A stretch of DNA of 39,314 nucleotides from contig CALDDM010000010.1 in the NCBI GenBank assembly GCA_937936355.1, positions 1 through 39,314 of the forward strand, read 5' to 3'. The position numbers and the translations under genes were made by a program. The stretch's first letter is position 1, and the number at the start of each line of letters is the position of its first letter. This DNA comes from Minisyncoccota bacterium. Lineage in GTDB: Bacteria > Patescibacteriota > Minisyncoccia > Moranbacterales > GCA-2747515. The notes beneath the pieces are model-generated. The model did not search any database. It saw only the letters and a list, made by a program, of their open reading frames with translations, and was not told the origin of the DNA. Below, piece by piece: positions 26,069 to 34,021 of this stretch.

Positions 26069-26482
26069 CTAATATATGCGAAGATGAGAAAAATCTTTTT
26101 CGTAGACTTCCTCACCATATTTACTCTCAAGTGCTCGCAAGATGCATTGATGACTGTGTGTGCCATAACTCCATATTCGATCTTCAGTCCCATCCTCTCT
26201 TTTCAGATAAAGAATGCCTCCTTTGAAATTAAAGTGAGCATTCTTTAAATCCAAGATAGTCACAATGCCAAACTGCTCTACAAGCGTACCCTGAACTCGA
26301 GATCGTATGCCGTGGCCAGATATAGGTAATGACATTACTTGGGTCTCCTTATAGCAATCATCCATATTTTGAAGTTGCAATTCTTTCTTTTCAAGAGATT
26401 GGCCTAATGCACAGCAAACCTCCCTCAGGCCAAACTCCTCAATTAAGAGTTGGATTTTCTCAACAGCTTTCTTGTTAGCCAC
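26069..26482 (-). CDS. Orphan cytoplasmic protein of 137 residues
   Basis: A GTG start at 26482 is chosen because a perfect AAGGAG (26490-26495) lies seven bases upstream; the frame is open further upstream, but that part is hydrophobic and lacks a ribosome-binding site. The sequence begins ANKKAVEKIQLLIEEFGLRE (after the initiator), a helical region with CCALGQSLEKKELQLQNMDD, followed by a beta-rich half: RSRVQGTLVEQFGIVTIL, FNFKGGILYLKREDG, DRIWSYGTHSHQCILRAL. No signal peptide. No family recognised. It lies at the left edge of the accessory island, just outside the first tRNA-associated repeat, and has its own terminator. Confidence 0.75.
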   Translation of the reverse strand: MANKKAVEKIQLLIEEFGLREVCCALGQSLEKKELQLQNMDDCYKETQVMSLPISGHGIRSRVQGTLVEQFGIVTILDLKNAHFNFKGGILYLKREDGTEDRIWSYGTHSHQCILRALESKYGEEVYEKDFSHLRIY

Positions 26483-26560
26483 TTGATATCTCCTTATTCT
26501 AAGGTTATATTGAAAGATAAAAAAAGAATAACACAAAAATAAATCTGTGTCAAATTTCAT

Positions 26561-26668
26561 AGGAGTACCTGGAAGATCTCGCTCGATTCGCTCTTATGAA
26601 ACCCACGGTTTCATAGACTTACTTCCACGGGGAAAATGCTTTTACTCAAAACCTTTTTGTTCGAGCCC
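26561..26668 (+). repeat. tRNA-associated structured repeat, copy A (degenerate)
   Basis: Homologous to copies B (34795) and C (35719). Hairpin 1 is TATGAAACC-CAC-GGTTTCATA (26595-26615). Hairpin 2 (CGGGGAAAATGCTTTTACTC) is partly decayed. It ends in GTTCGAGCCC (26659-26668), the same T-arm-like sequence as in copy B. It is followed by a terminator-like hairpin and a decayed tRNA-3'-end-like stretch (26725-26760), as at copy B. Confidence 0.75.
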
Positions 26669-26682
26669 TATCATTTCAACAA

Positions 26683-26730
26683 ACAATAAAAGCTTGCAAT
26701 GTGTATGCGCAAGCTTTTATTGTTTTGCGA
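26683..26730. terminator. Bidirectional terminator-like hairpin beside repeat copy A
   Basis: A perfect 14-bp stem, CAATAAAAGCTTGC / GCAAGCTTTTATTG, flanks an 11-base loop and is followed by TTTT on the plus strand. It is homologous to the tRNA-Asp terminator at 34926-34962. Confidence 0.7.
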
Positions 26731-26760
26731 AAGTGGGCGGTCATTGATCGAACTGCCCTC
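26725..26760 (-). pseudogene. Decayed tRNA 3' end (possible)
   Basis: On the minus strand the stretch aligns with the 3' part of tRNA-Asp at copy B: a T-loop-like GTTCGATCA, then CCGCCCACTTTCGCAAAAC where tRNA-Asp has CACTCCCGCAAAAT. The 5' half of a tRNA is absent. It may be the remnant of the tRNA that once hosted copy A. Confidence 0.35.
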
Positions 26761-26832
26761 ACTCGTGATAGTCATCTAGATACTATACTGAACTCCGTGA
26801 AGGTGAGCGCAAAATTAGTATGACTGAGTCTT

Positions 26833-28467
26833 CTAAGGCCTCAATAATGAAGCATAATATGCTTCACCCTCATAAATCCAGTTAGGATCACTTTCAATAA
26901 GCCTACTCTTTTCAGCTTCGCTTGTTGTGTAGAAATGCGAACGATAAACTTGACTATAAAACCTGTAAACCACTTGTCGGTTTATCCCCGCTTCCGTATA
27001 CACATTATATGCAATTCCTTCATACGACCAATTAGGGTCATTAGCAATTATAAAATCTCTTTCTCTCAATGACGTTGTGTAGAAATGTGATTGATAATTA
27101 TTACTATAAAACCTATATAACGGTGAAAGATCTGTGTCTACACCCTCTACAACTTCATATGCTACTCCCTCATAATTCCAGCTAGAGTCATTTGCGATAA
27201 GACTATTTTTCTCGGTTTCGCTCTTTGTGTAAAAATGAGAATTCTTCTCCTTACTGTAAAATCGATAAATAGGAGCAAAATCACAAATCTTTCCACCATC
27301 AGTAATCTCCCATTGATCTAGCACTATCATATTTATACGATCATCAACAGAATGGCAATACCGCGAATTTCCGCCACCAAACCTCACACCATTCCTAAGA
27401 TTTTGAGTACTCCAACCAGCAAGAAGTGCGTCGTAATTCTTCACCGAAAGCGCTGTCCGATCAAACATTCCACTTGCATCTACAATTCTCTCAACATTCC
27501 ATGATTGCAGATTCTGATCAAAAGCAGATGATGAACCAAACATATACCTCACATCTCTGAGGGAGCTGGTATTCCAACTTGTTATATCCCCATTAAATGA
27601 AAGTGTTCCAGAAAACATACCATGCATATTCGTTACAGAACTTGTATCCCAACCATTCAAATCTTGATTGAACTTTACTGTTCCAGAAAACATACCACTC
27701 ATGTCAGTAACAGAAGATGTATCCCAGCCACCTATATCTCCATTAAATACTCTCGCACTTGAAAACATGCCGCTCATATTCGTTACAGAGCTGGTATCCC
27801 AGCTACTCAAATCTTGATTGAAAGAGGCTGCATTAACAAACATAGCTTCCATAGTACGAACCGATCTCGTATCCCAGCTACTCAAATCTTGATTGAAGGA
27901 AGTTGCACTCTGAAATAACATACTCATGTCAGTAACAGAAGATGTGTCCCAACCACTAACATCCCCATTAAATGCCATTGCAACAGAAAACATTCTACTC
28001 ATGTCCGTGACCCCTGACAAATCAGGCACATCTGATGCAGAAGCGGTAAGATTTACTGCGCCAGAAAATGCATTATTCATACTTGCCCACGCACCAGAGC
28101 CCCATTGAACAATGTCAACAATCTTCTCCTTGTCTCCTGTACCATTAAAATAGATGCGCGGAAAATTCCCTTGAATGCGAATGGTATAACTACCTGGAAC
28201 ACCAAAGTCATGCGACACATCACCAGTAATGCCAAACTCATCAAAAACTCCATCATTATTCCAATCAACATCATAATTATACCCAGTGCCAACTGTAGGA
28301 ATCCTGATGGATGTCTGACTTGATTCACCAGGATTATCCGTTTTCCAGATTGAAACAAAATCATCAGATGGAGCTGCATCGACCCTGCACGTAATTAGTG
28401 CCAAAGAAAAAACAATTGCAAATGCTAGTATTGCATATGAGTGTATCCCACGAAAACAAAACTCCAT
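26833..28467 (-). CDS. Secreted surface protein with DUF285 repeats and three DUF5648 repeats
   Basis: About 544 residues from the ATG at 28467, chosen because it places the signal peptide ([21 protein letters not shown]) at the start; a GTG at 28503 is also in frame. After a short PKD-like region ([15 protein letters not shown]), seven BspA/DUF285 repeats of about 25 residues run from about 165 to 340 (core [20 protein letters not shown]). The C-terminus has three DUF5648 repeats of about 48 residues ([50 protein letters not shown], each ending near WxYEGxAY). DUF285 proteins are surface adhesin-like proteins known from Mycoplasma and Firmicutes; DUF5648 occurs at the end of secreted hydrolases. 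It is probably a surface-exposed binding protein at the left edge of the island. Confidence 0.88.
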   Translation of the reverse strand: MEFCFRGIHSYAILAFAIVFSLALITCRVDAAPSDDFVSIWKTDNPGESSQTSIRIPTVGTGYNYDVDWNNDGVFDEFGITGDVSHDFGVPGSYTIRIQGNFPRIYFNGTGDKEKIVDIVQWGSGAWASMNNAFSGAVNLTASASDVPDLSGVTDMSRMFSVAMAFNGDVSGWDTSSVTDMSMLFQSATSFNQDLSSWDTRSVRTMEAMFVNAASFNQDLSSWDTSSVTNMSGMFSSARVFNGDIGGWDTSSVTDMSGMFSGTVKFNQDLNGWDTSSVTNMHGMFSGTLSFNGDITSWNTSSLRDVRYMFGSSSAFDQNLQSWNVERIVDASGMFDRTALSVKNYDALLAGWSTQNLRNGVRFGGGNSRYCHSVDDRINMIVLDQWEITDGGKICDFAPIYRFYSKEKNSHFYTKSETEKNSLIANDSSWNYEGVAYEVVEGVDTDLSPLYRFYSNNYQSHFYTTSLRERDFIIANDPNWSYEGIAYNVYTEAGINRQVVYRFYSQVYRSHFYTTSEAEKSRLIESDPNWIYEGEAYYASLLRP

Positions 28468-28621
28468 AATTTTGTAATTAAATAAATAAAAATTGTCTTT
28501 CACAGCCCAAGGTTGACGATTTAATTACATACCATAGTTTAAGGGAATTATATCACGCAATAGTTCAAGCCATGTCGGTCGCTCAGAATTTTACACCAAA
28601 AAACCGCTCAAAAAGCAATCT

Positions 28622-29386
28622 TTATTTTGCGGGACCTCGTGGACGTTGTTCGAACGAACTTCTCTCTTGAGGTTTTTTATAATACTGCCGACTTGCATTC
28701 TCAGTAATCATACTATTTATTTTTTCTAAAGATAACCCAGGACCTATTTCGCTTGGTTCTGCTTTCGAGTAAAGAGCATGACTTGGCGTTAAAGGAAATA
28801 GAATGTCGTAAGCACTTAACTCAAACCGCTCATCCCATGTGTATATAGAATAGCCTTTTTCACTATCATTGACTTGATATAGTAATACTGGCTTATCGCA
28901 CGTATATACTTCTCCCTCAGCAGAAAGATCAACGATCTCCCACTTTCTTTTTTTTAACTCCCAATACGTAAGCCATGCAAGTAAATGATCATCTGCAATC
29001 TGCATATCTTTATCATCTGCATCCCTACCCAACTCAGAAATTAGAAAATCTCTCACTTTAGGATTCCTGCACATATATAACGATGGAAACACCAAGAAAA
29101 TATTGATATAATCTTGGTTTCTCATATCTCCTAAGAGATTATTCAGAAATTCATCGAAATGGCTCTCTAGCTCAGCAAAGCTATCCTCAAAATACGTTGC
29201 CTCCAATCCGCTATCCTCAGATACAAGATTAAACCTTCTTTCATATGCACACTTCTCAGGCTTCTTGGGTCCCCATGAGTTTTTTTGTTTATCAAAACAG
29301 CAAAGCGACCCTGCACCAGCCCCATCAGAGGTCCACCTCTTTAGGTATGTCTGCGACACATAATGATTATTGACTTTTTTTCCCAT
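28622..29386 (-). CDS. DUF4238 domain protein
   Basis: A 254-residue cytoplasmic protein. The N-terminus has the DUF4238 signature NNHYVSQTYLKRWTSDG, followed by SLCCFDKQKNSWG and an AYERRFNLVSEDSGLEATYF region with an acidic pair. The later LTPSHALYSK is also family-like (F.LTP...L). DUF4238 proteins are widespread in mobile and defence neighbourhoods; their biochemical role is not established. The start codon lies three bases after the stop of a 53-residue basic gene, so the two are coupled. The C-terminal codons (RPRGPAK) overlap a motif, TTATTTTGCGGGACCTCGTG, that also occurs outside genes at 25960. Confidence 0.8.
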   Translation of the reverse strand: MGKKVNNHYVSQTYLKRWTSDGAGAGSLCCFDKQKNSWGPKKPEKCAYERRFNLVSEDSGLEATYFEDSFAELESHFDEFLNNLLGDMRNQDYINIFLVFPSLYMCRNPKVRDFLISELGRDADDKDMQIADDHLLAWLTYWELKKRKWEIVDLSAEGEVYTCDKPVLLYQVNDSEKGYSIYTWDERFELSAYDILFPLTPSHALYSKAEPSEIGPGLSLEKINSMITENASRQYYKKPQERSSFEQRPRGPAK

Positions 29387-29389
29387 GCC

Positions 29390-29551
29390 TTATGCATTAT
29401 TTTTCTGGTACTTCTCTGGATTATTCCTCATGTCAATTCTAAGCAATAGATCAAAAAAACCAACTACTCGAGATTGCTCCTCACCTGTCCATTCAGAAGC
29501 TTTCGACTTCTTGGGCTTCTCCGATCTCCTTGCTTTCTTTTGCTTTTTCAT
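29390..29551 (-). CDS. 53-residue basic protein upstream of the DUF4238 gene
   Basis: A short frame encodes a Lys/Arg-rich N-terminus (MKKQKKARRSEKPKKSKASE) followed by a compact amphipathic part (WTGEEQSRVVGFFDLLLRID, then MRNNPEKYQKNNA). It ends three bases before the DUF4238 start and reads in the same direction, which supports it being a real gene. No strong ribosome-binding site is visible. No family is recognised. It could be a nucleic-acid-binding partner or an antitoxin-like protein of DUF4238, but that is speculation. Confidence 0.55.
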   Translation of the reverse strand: MKKQKKARRSEKPKKSKASEWTGEEQSRVVGFFDLLLRIDMRNNPEKYQKNNA

Positions 29552-29626
29552 TTAGATATAGTCTTAATATCAAAGCTGCATATAGGTTCAACAATCTATC
29601 TATCTCTAATTTATTTTTATTCATTG

Positions 29627-30439
29627 TCATTTCTTTAAGTTATTGAAATCTATTTCAAATTTTTCCTCAAGAAATGTCATGGTATCTTTCTGGTTCTGCA
29701 GACTTACCTTCACTCTCTGCGCTGTAAACAACCCTGCATTTTTTTCCCAGTATGCATCATCCTTTGCCACTGACTTCATCCACTTTATTTTTACAAGGTA
29801 TTCTGATTTTTCATTACTAGAGTTTTTGAAAAGTGGGTCATTCGCATCCATGTATTCTTCAAGTAATTTTCCACCCACAGAAAACTGCGTAGGGCGAACT
29901 GCCTCTTGATCAACGGTCCCCACACCGACATACCCATATCTCTTTAAGTATGCAACAACAACGTCTCCTTTTTTCAGCTCACGCAGAGGATCGCTCCACT
30001 GAACCCCCTGACCTGCAGAGAGGAATCCATACTTTCTGCAATCCTCCCATTTCCTATGGTCGCCCTCTCCAACATTGACGTAATAGATGCCATTGTGAAA
30101 ATCAAACTCTGAGAGTGATCTATGCAGTGTGTCATGGGGACGAAACTTATCTCCAAAGTGACCAGGTGATACATTTGTGAGATTCTTTCCTAATTTCCAG
30201 ATCAATGTCTTCTCCACCAGAAAAGCCTCTTGCTCAGTCAAATCTTTCGCGATAACTTTTATAATTGGATCAAGACCTTCTTTCTGAATGGCCTTTATAC
30301 GCTTAGCCTTTTCTGTATCACCCTCGTCATTGAGATGCGCATATTTACGATCGCCCTTTCCTTTGCCATAGTAAAAATCCTCAAAGTTTCTCGGATCTAT
30401 GTAAACATAGACGTAATATTTAGAATTAACATTTTTCAT
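29627..30439 (-). CDS. GIY-YIG nuclease fused to a PUA/EVE-like domain
   Basis: A 270-residue protein. The N-terminal GIY-YIG domain (about 1-100) has the expected order: YYVYVYIDPRNFEDFYYGKG (GIY and YIG tyrosines), the Arg of DRKYAHL, the catalytic Glu in FLVEKTLIWKLG and the late Asn in NLTNVSPG. The C-terminal half (about 115-270) looks like a PUA/EVE-like reader: YYVNVGEGDHRKWEDCRKYG, FLSAGQGVQWSDPLRELKKGD, VVVAYLKRYGYVGVGTV. Such domains bind modified bases in modification-dependent restriction enzymes. The start overlaps the stop of the HNH gene (TAATG), so it is the last gene of a coupled operon. A nuclease that cuts modified phage DNA is the best guess. Confidence 0.75.
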   Translation of the reverse strand: MKNVNSKYYVYVYIDPRNFEDFYYGKGKGDRKYAHLNDEGDTEKAKRIKAIQKEGLDPIIKVIAKDLTEQEAFLVEKTLIWKLGKNLTNVSPGHFGDKFRPHDTLHRSLSEFDFHNGIYYVNVGEGDHRKWEDCRKYGFLSAGQGVQWSDPLRELKKGDVVVAYLKRYGYVGVGTVDQEAVRPTQFSVGGKLLEEYMDANDPLFKNSSNEKSEYLVKIKWMKSVAKDDAYWEKNAGLFTAQRVKVSLQNQKDTMTFLEEKFEIDFNNLKK

Positions 30440-31425
30440 TAGAGATTTTTTATCTCTTCAATCGATCCATGTGTTACAACTGCATGGCATTGAGCACAAA
30501 GACACCTCATATTCACTGGAAGGTCTACACCTTTCGTATCTGCACCTAAAGGAATGATATGGTCTGCCTCGGCATAAGGCCTACCATTTTTTTGAATGAA
30601 CGGCTCACGTCCACATAACTCACAAATGTAGCTATTCCTCTGCTTTATATACTCTGCAAATTTCTTGTTGCGTACAATCTTATTCAAAAACTGCTGCCTC
30701 CTCTTCTGCGTTCCACCTTTCACCTGATCAATCAACTTTTGCATCTTCTCATCTGTAATTTCTCCAAATGTTTCCTTCGCTACCGCCTTTGAGAAATCAT
30801 CATCAGAATTATCTTTTTCTTCGATCTCTACATTCAGCACACTACTCCCTACAATCTCTTTCAATTGTTTATAGACATCCATACTAATACCAACATCCAT
30901 TTTAAAGCTATCCGGCAACACCTGATCCAAATGATATTCCTTTGAAATCATGGCGCCGAGCTCATATCCCCTAGCTAGTGTTCCACTACTGTGTAAATCT
31001 ATCTCTCCCACGGAAAATGATTTGTCAAAAGCTAACCTGTCAGCGTAATGCTTAGCATATTGCTTAATCCTCCCTCTTCCGTCCTTGATACCATACTCTC
31101 GCTCAAATTGCATCCAACCAAAGCCCACGACCAGATGTACACTTGTCATATCAGCACTGAAAAGCAGAGCGACATAATAACCATTTTCTGCCTTATTTGT
31201 CACCTCCTTATCAAGAACTACCAACCACGGGACCTCTGCCCATGCTCCTTGACCGACAGATGTTTTTATCAAGAATTGATTCCTATCAATCTTAAACTCA
31301 TCATAGAATACTTCACGTAATGTATCCGTAAATTCACGCACCTCGTCGGTATATTTGAATGGCCGATCCTTTGTCTGCAGGTGCCTCTTACCAAAGCCAT
31401 TAATTATTTCTTTTGTTTTTTCCAT
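30439..31425 (-). CDS. DUF3578 (McrB N-terminal type) - HNH endonuclease
   Basis: 328 residues from the ATG at 31425; starting there avoids a 41-base overlap with the preceding gene. Residues about 8-190 match the MrcB-like N-terminal domain: SVGQGAWAEVPWLVVLDKEV, then NGYYVALLFSADMTSVHLVV. That domain is found in type IV, McrBC-like restriction proteins and related readers of modified DNA. A helical linker (about 205-260) follows, then an HNH domain with zinc ribbon-like cysteines: CELCGREPF, AEADHIIPLG (catalytic His), NMRCLCAQCHAVVTHG. Reader plus nuclease in one chain suggests cleavage of modified or otherwise marked foreign DNA. It is the fourth gene of a coupled operon and overlaps the next start by one base. 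Confidence 0.82.
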   Translation of the reverse strand: MEKTKEIINGFGKRHLQTKDRPFKYTDEVREFTDTLREVFYDEFKIDRNQFLIKTSVGQGAWAEVPWLVVLDKEVTNKAENGYYVALLFSADMTSVHLVVGFGWMQFEREYGIKDGRGRIKQYAKHYADRLAFDKSFSVGEIDLHSSGTLARGYELGAMISKEYHLDQVLPDSFKMDVGISMDVYKQLKEIVGSSVLNVEIEEKDNSDDDFSKAVAKETFGEITDEKMQKLIDQVKGGTQKRRQQFLNKIVRNKKFAEYIKQRNSYICELCGREPFIQKNGRPYAEADHIIPLGADTKGVDLPVNMRCLCAQCHAVVTHGSIEEIKNL

Positions 31426-31438
31426 ACTTGTATAGTTT

Positions 31439-32035
31439 TTAACATATATTTTCACATGGAACCCCATCGTCATCTCCATCCCTCACTGAGCAACCGCATG
31501 TATTTAATTGAAAGTATGCCTCTTCGCATGAGTTCATATTTGGACATGTCTTTGAGCAGTTACAGGAGTAACCCGGCCTTTGCTGAGCCTTTCTTTGTCT
31601 CTCCAGCTCTACCTGCCTCCCCCTTTCGATTCTCTGCTGCTCTACTATATTCTCGAGTCTTTTTTGCTCTGCCAGTCTTGCAGCATCTGCATCAGCCCTT
31701 GCCTTACGTTCCGCTTCTGCCGCCTCTTCTATTACTTTTGCCTTCGCAGCCGCCTCTTCCTTCTCGCGTTCAAGTCTCTCATTTTTAATTTGCAATTCCT
31801 CCTTAGCCTTTCGCTCATCTTCAATTTTCTTTTCCTCTATAAGCTGAGCCTCTTTTTTTTGTTTGATGAGCTCCTCTTCGCTTTTCGTTTTGCCCACTCC
31901 TGCTTGCTGTACATCATTTTCAATAAGTACTTCCTCACTGATAACCCCCTCACTTTTCGACTTATCATTTATAACAGCTCCACCAAAAAGAACTGCTGAG
32001 GAAGCGAAAATGACTGGAATAATTCTTTGCAACAT
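31439..32035 (-). CDS. Exported coiled-coil protein with C-terminal excalibur domain
   Basis: 198 residues. An N-terminal hydrophobic segment (IIPVIFASSAVLFGGAVI) acts as a signal peptide or anchor. Residues about 48-150 form a charged coiled coil rich in Glu, Lys, Arg and Ala (KTKSEEELIKQKKEAQLIEE and similar heptads). The C-terminus has the excalibur Ca2+-binding motif CxxA..L..CG...DRDGDGVPCE: SCEEAYFQLNTCGCSVRDGD, then DDGVPCENIC. The gene starts one base after the helicase stop and ends 13 bases before the nuclease start, so it is part of the operon. A membrane-anchored, extracytoplasmic coiled coil is unusual among restriction genes and may place the system at the envelope, where DNA enters. 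Confidence 0.82.
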   Translation of the reverse strand: MLQRIIPVIFASSAVLFGGAVINDKSKSEGVISEEVLIENDVQQAGVGKTKSEEELIKQKKEAQLIEEKKIEDERKAKEELQIKNERLEREKEEAAAKAKVIEEAAEAERKARADADAARLAEQKRLENIVEQQRIERGRQVELERQRKAQQRPGYSCNCSKTCPNMNSCEEAYFQLNTCGCSVRDGDDDGVPCENIC

Positions 32036-32036
32036 A

Positions 32037-33608
32037 CTACTCTTGTCTCAATAATTTTCGTATATGATTTCTCAGCGACTCATCAACACAGTAGATATAT
32101 GTTCCTTTAATCCCTCGCGTTAGAAGCGTCTTGTATATATTGAGTATGTATCTTTTGATTTCAGCATCGTCAGGAACACCTCTGTGACCACTCTTGTCTT
32201 TGTAAAATTCTCTCTTGAATATAAATTCATTTTTTTGTGCATCATATGAGAGCTCTGGACCAATGATTACACCAACATAATTGAGGTCATATCCCTGAAC
32301 AGTGTGAATACATCCAACCTCATTGATTGCATTGGGGGAATTTACCCAATCACCGCTTACACTATTCCATCTCAGTTTTTTACTTCCGATTTCTATATCC
32401 CACTCATGCGGATTGCTTTTTGATACCCACTCCCATGCATAACCGGCAACGAGTCGTGATAGTCCATACTCGTGATCATTCGACTTGATCCGAGAAATCA
32501 TTTCTGGGAGATCATCAAAGATTTGTACATCGTAATTTCCAACATCCGGGAGGTATTCTTGCCTACCATCAAAGATACCCTGTATGAACTGGATGAAGAT
32601 GTCACCTGCCTGTACGCGCATTTGCTCTTCGAGGCGATATGTATCGCTATCCAGCTTCTCAAAATCAGAAGATGAAACATCAGAAGGGCGAATGGATTGA
32701 TTTGGGTCATAGAAGAATATCTGCTCATTTGATTGTTTCACAATCCAGTCGAGCTGTGTTGCCTCTTTTTCTAGGCCCAGTTTCTTGTTTACATTATCAT
32801 AGGCACCCATCGCTGTAATATTCTTTCGTTTATTGAGCCTATGAGCCTCATCTACAATGAGTAGATCGTATTTCTTTTTTGCAACATCATTTGGCCCAAG
32901 CACCATTGATGCGCTTAGTCCTGGAATATTACGAAAAACCCTCCTGAGCGTATCCCTAAGTGGAGTCATTGCGATCACTAGTCCGATAGAGAGATCTTTC
33001 GTATCTTTGTGTTCACTTAGATACTTTATAAGGTAGGTTGCAAGGATTGTCTTTCCTGTTCCTGGTTTTCCTGTCACAAGATGTGCCTTACTCGCTCTCT
33101 TCTTTATCTTTTCTACGAGGTCCAGCACAACACCCTCCTGATCATCATTGAGCGCCTTGTATGGCGAGTATTTGAAGAGGTCCGTATTTTGTAGATCCCT
33201 TAGTGATTGTGATGCGAGATTCATTTCACGAAGCTCATCCCAAATCACATCGAACTTTGCTCGATATTTTTCCCTGTCGTAATAGCTATGATTCTGTAAT
33301 CCAGCATTTCCATTTTGCAATTTGTATTTTCCGTCTGCAGCAAGGTATTGGATGAGCCATGACTCTATATCAAGCGCTGCAGATTTATTGTACTCGTCAT
33401 CAGCAATTACATGGATTGCATTGAGTCTTTGTCTTTGTTCGTTTTTGAGATGCTCTTTACTTCTCCTGAAGACATTTACCGCCTCCCCAATGTAGGCTTC
33501 CTTTCCATTCTCTTGGATATATACAACAGGCCAATCCTTACCGTACCTATACTCTTTCAACTGAGCAATGTCATTTTCATTGAAACTGAATGTAGTGATT
33601 TTACTCAT
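32037..33608 (-). CDS. GIY-YIG domain - DUF2075 P-loop helicase-like protein
   Basis: A 523-residue protein. An N-terminal GIY-YIG module (about 25-95) shows PVVYIQENGKEAYIGEAVNV with the later Arg (FRRSKEHL) and a Glu (ALDIESWLIQYL). The DUF2075 motor follows: Walker A TGKPGTGKTILAT (about residues 180-192), VIAMTPLRDTLR, Walker B YDLLIVDEAHRLN, a sensor-like FFYDPNQSIRP, RLEEQMRVQ, and the motif VI-like end VGCIHTVQGYDLNYVGVIIG. DUF2075 proteins are SF1-like helicases related to the motor of Schlafen and defence proteins. Five bases separate it from the MazG gene upstream and one base from the excalibur gene. The probable role is to translocate on or unwind DNA for cleavage (inference). Confidence 0.9.
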   Translation of the reverse strand: MSKITTFSFNENDIAQLKEYRYGKDWPVVYIQENGKEAYIGEAVNVFRRSKEHLKNEQRQRLNAIHVIADDEYNKSAALDIESWLIQYLAADGKYKLQNGNAGLQNHSYYDREKYRAKFDVIWDELREMNLASQSLRDLQNTDLFKYSPYKALNDDQEGVVLDLVEKIKKRASKAHLVTGKPGTGKTILATYLIKYLSEHKDTKDLSIGLVIAMTPLRDTLRRVFRNIPGLSASMVLGPNDVAKKKYDLLIVDEAHRLNKRKNITAMGAYDNVNKKLGLEKEATQLDWIVKQSNEQIFFYDPNQSIRPSDVSSSDFEKLDSDTYRLEEQMRVQAGDIFIQFIQGIFDGRQEYLPDVGNYDVQIFDDLPEMISRIKSNDHEYGLSRLVAGYAWEWVSKSNPHEWDIEIGSKKLRWNSVSGDWVNSPNAINEVGCIHTVQGYDLNYVGVIIGPELSYDAQKNEFIFKREFYKDKSGHRGVPDDAEIKRYILNIYKTLLTRGIKGTYIYCVDESLRNHIRKLLRQE

Positions 33609-33613
33609 GATGT

Positions 33614-33949
33614 TTACAACTCTGTGTATTTAGTAGATTTTCCTTTTGACTTTTCTACCGGATACTTTGAAGCTGCTTTTGCGAGCTTTTTATCTAGTGC
33701 TTCATCAATGTCTATTCCCGCATCGTGCGCCATCAGAAGGACCCAATAATAAACATCTGCCAATTCATCCTGCAATTCATCCTCCTTACCCTCTTGAACC
33801 GTGTTGTCCTTGGTCCACTGGAAGAGCTCGAGAACCTCTGAAGCCTCAAGATTCAAAGAGAGAGCCATATTCTTCATGTCATGAAATTGCTCCCAATCTC
33901 TATCCTTACGAAATTGGAGGATTTTCTTTATGAGATCTTGCTTGTTCAT
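33614..33949 (-). CDS. MazG-like all-alpha nucleoside triphosphate pyrophosphohydrolase
   Basis: A 111-residue protein, the length of single-domain MazG/MazG-like NTP-PPases. The metal-binding ExxE...ExxD pattern is present: LNLEASEVLELFQW (about residues 31-44) and DELQDELADVYYWVLLMAHD (about 58-77). It hydrolyses (d)NTPs to NMP and pyrophosphate; homologues house-clean modified nucleotides, and some deplete nucleotides in antiviral defence. It is the first gene of the operon, five bases before the GIY-YIG-DUF2075 gene. The pair is known to recur in defence regions (general knowledge, not checked here). A divergent NERD gene starts 72 bases away. Confidence 0.88.
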   Translation of the reverse strand: MNKQDLIKKILQFRKDRDWEQFHDMKNMALSLNLEASEVLELFQWTKDNTVQEGKEDELQDELADVYYWVLLMAHDAGIDIDEALDKKLAKAASKYPVEKSKGKSTKYTEL

Positions 33950-33972
33950 ATACCTAACTATATTGTTACACT

Positions 33973-33978
33973 TATAAT
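33973..33978 (+). promoter_or_regulatory. Possible -10 element of the NERD gene
   Basis: A perfect TATAAT lies about 44 bases before the ATG at 34022, but the -35 at the proper distance is poor. The short divergent space (33950-34021) must also hold the promoter of the minus-strand operon, so shared regulation is possible. Confidence 0.3.
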
Positions 33979-34021
33979 ATCATACGATTTTTCCTTGTAT
34001 CTAGGTGGTAAAATAAATAAC

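Noticed and set aside
31425-31479. Longer start for the DUF3578-HNH protein
   Set aside because: It would overlap the excalibur codons by 41 bases and adds residues that are not family-like. The ATG at 31425 gives clean spacing.
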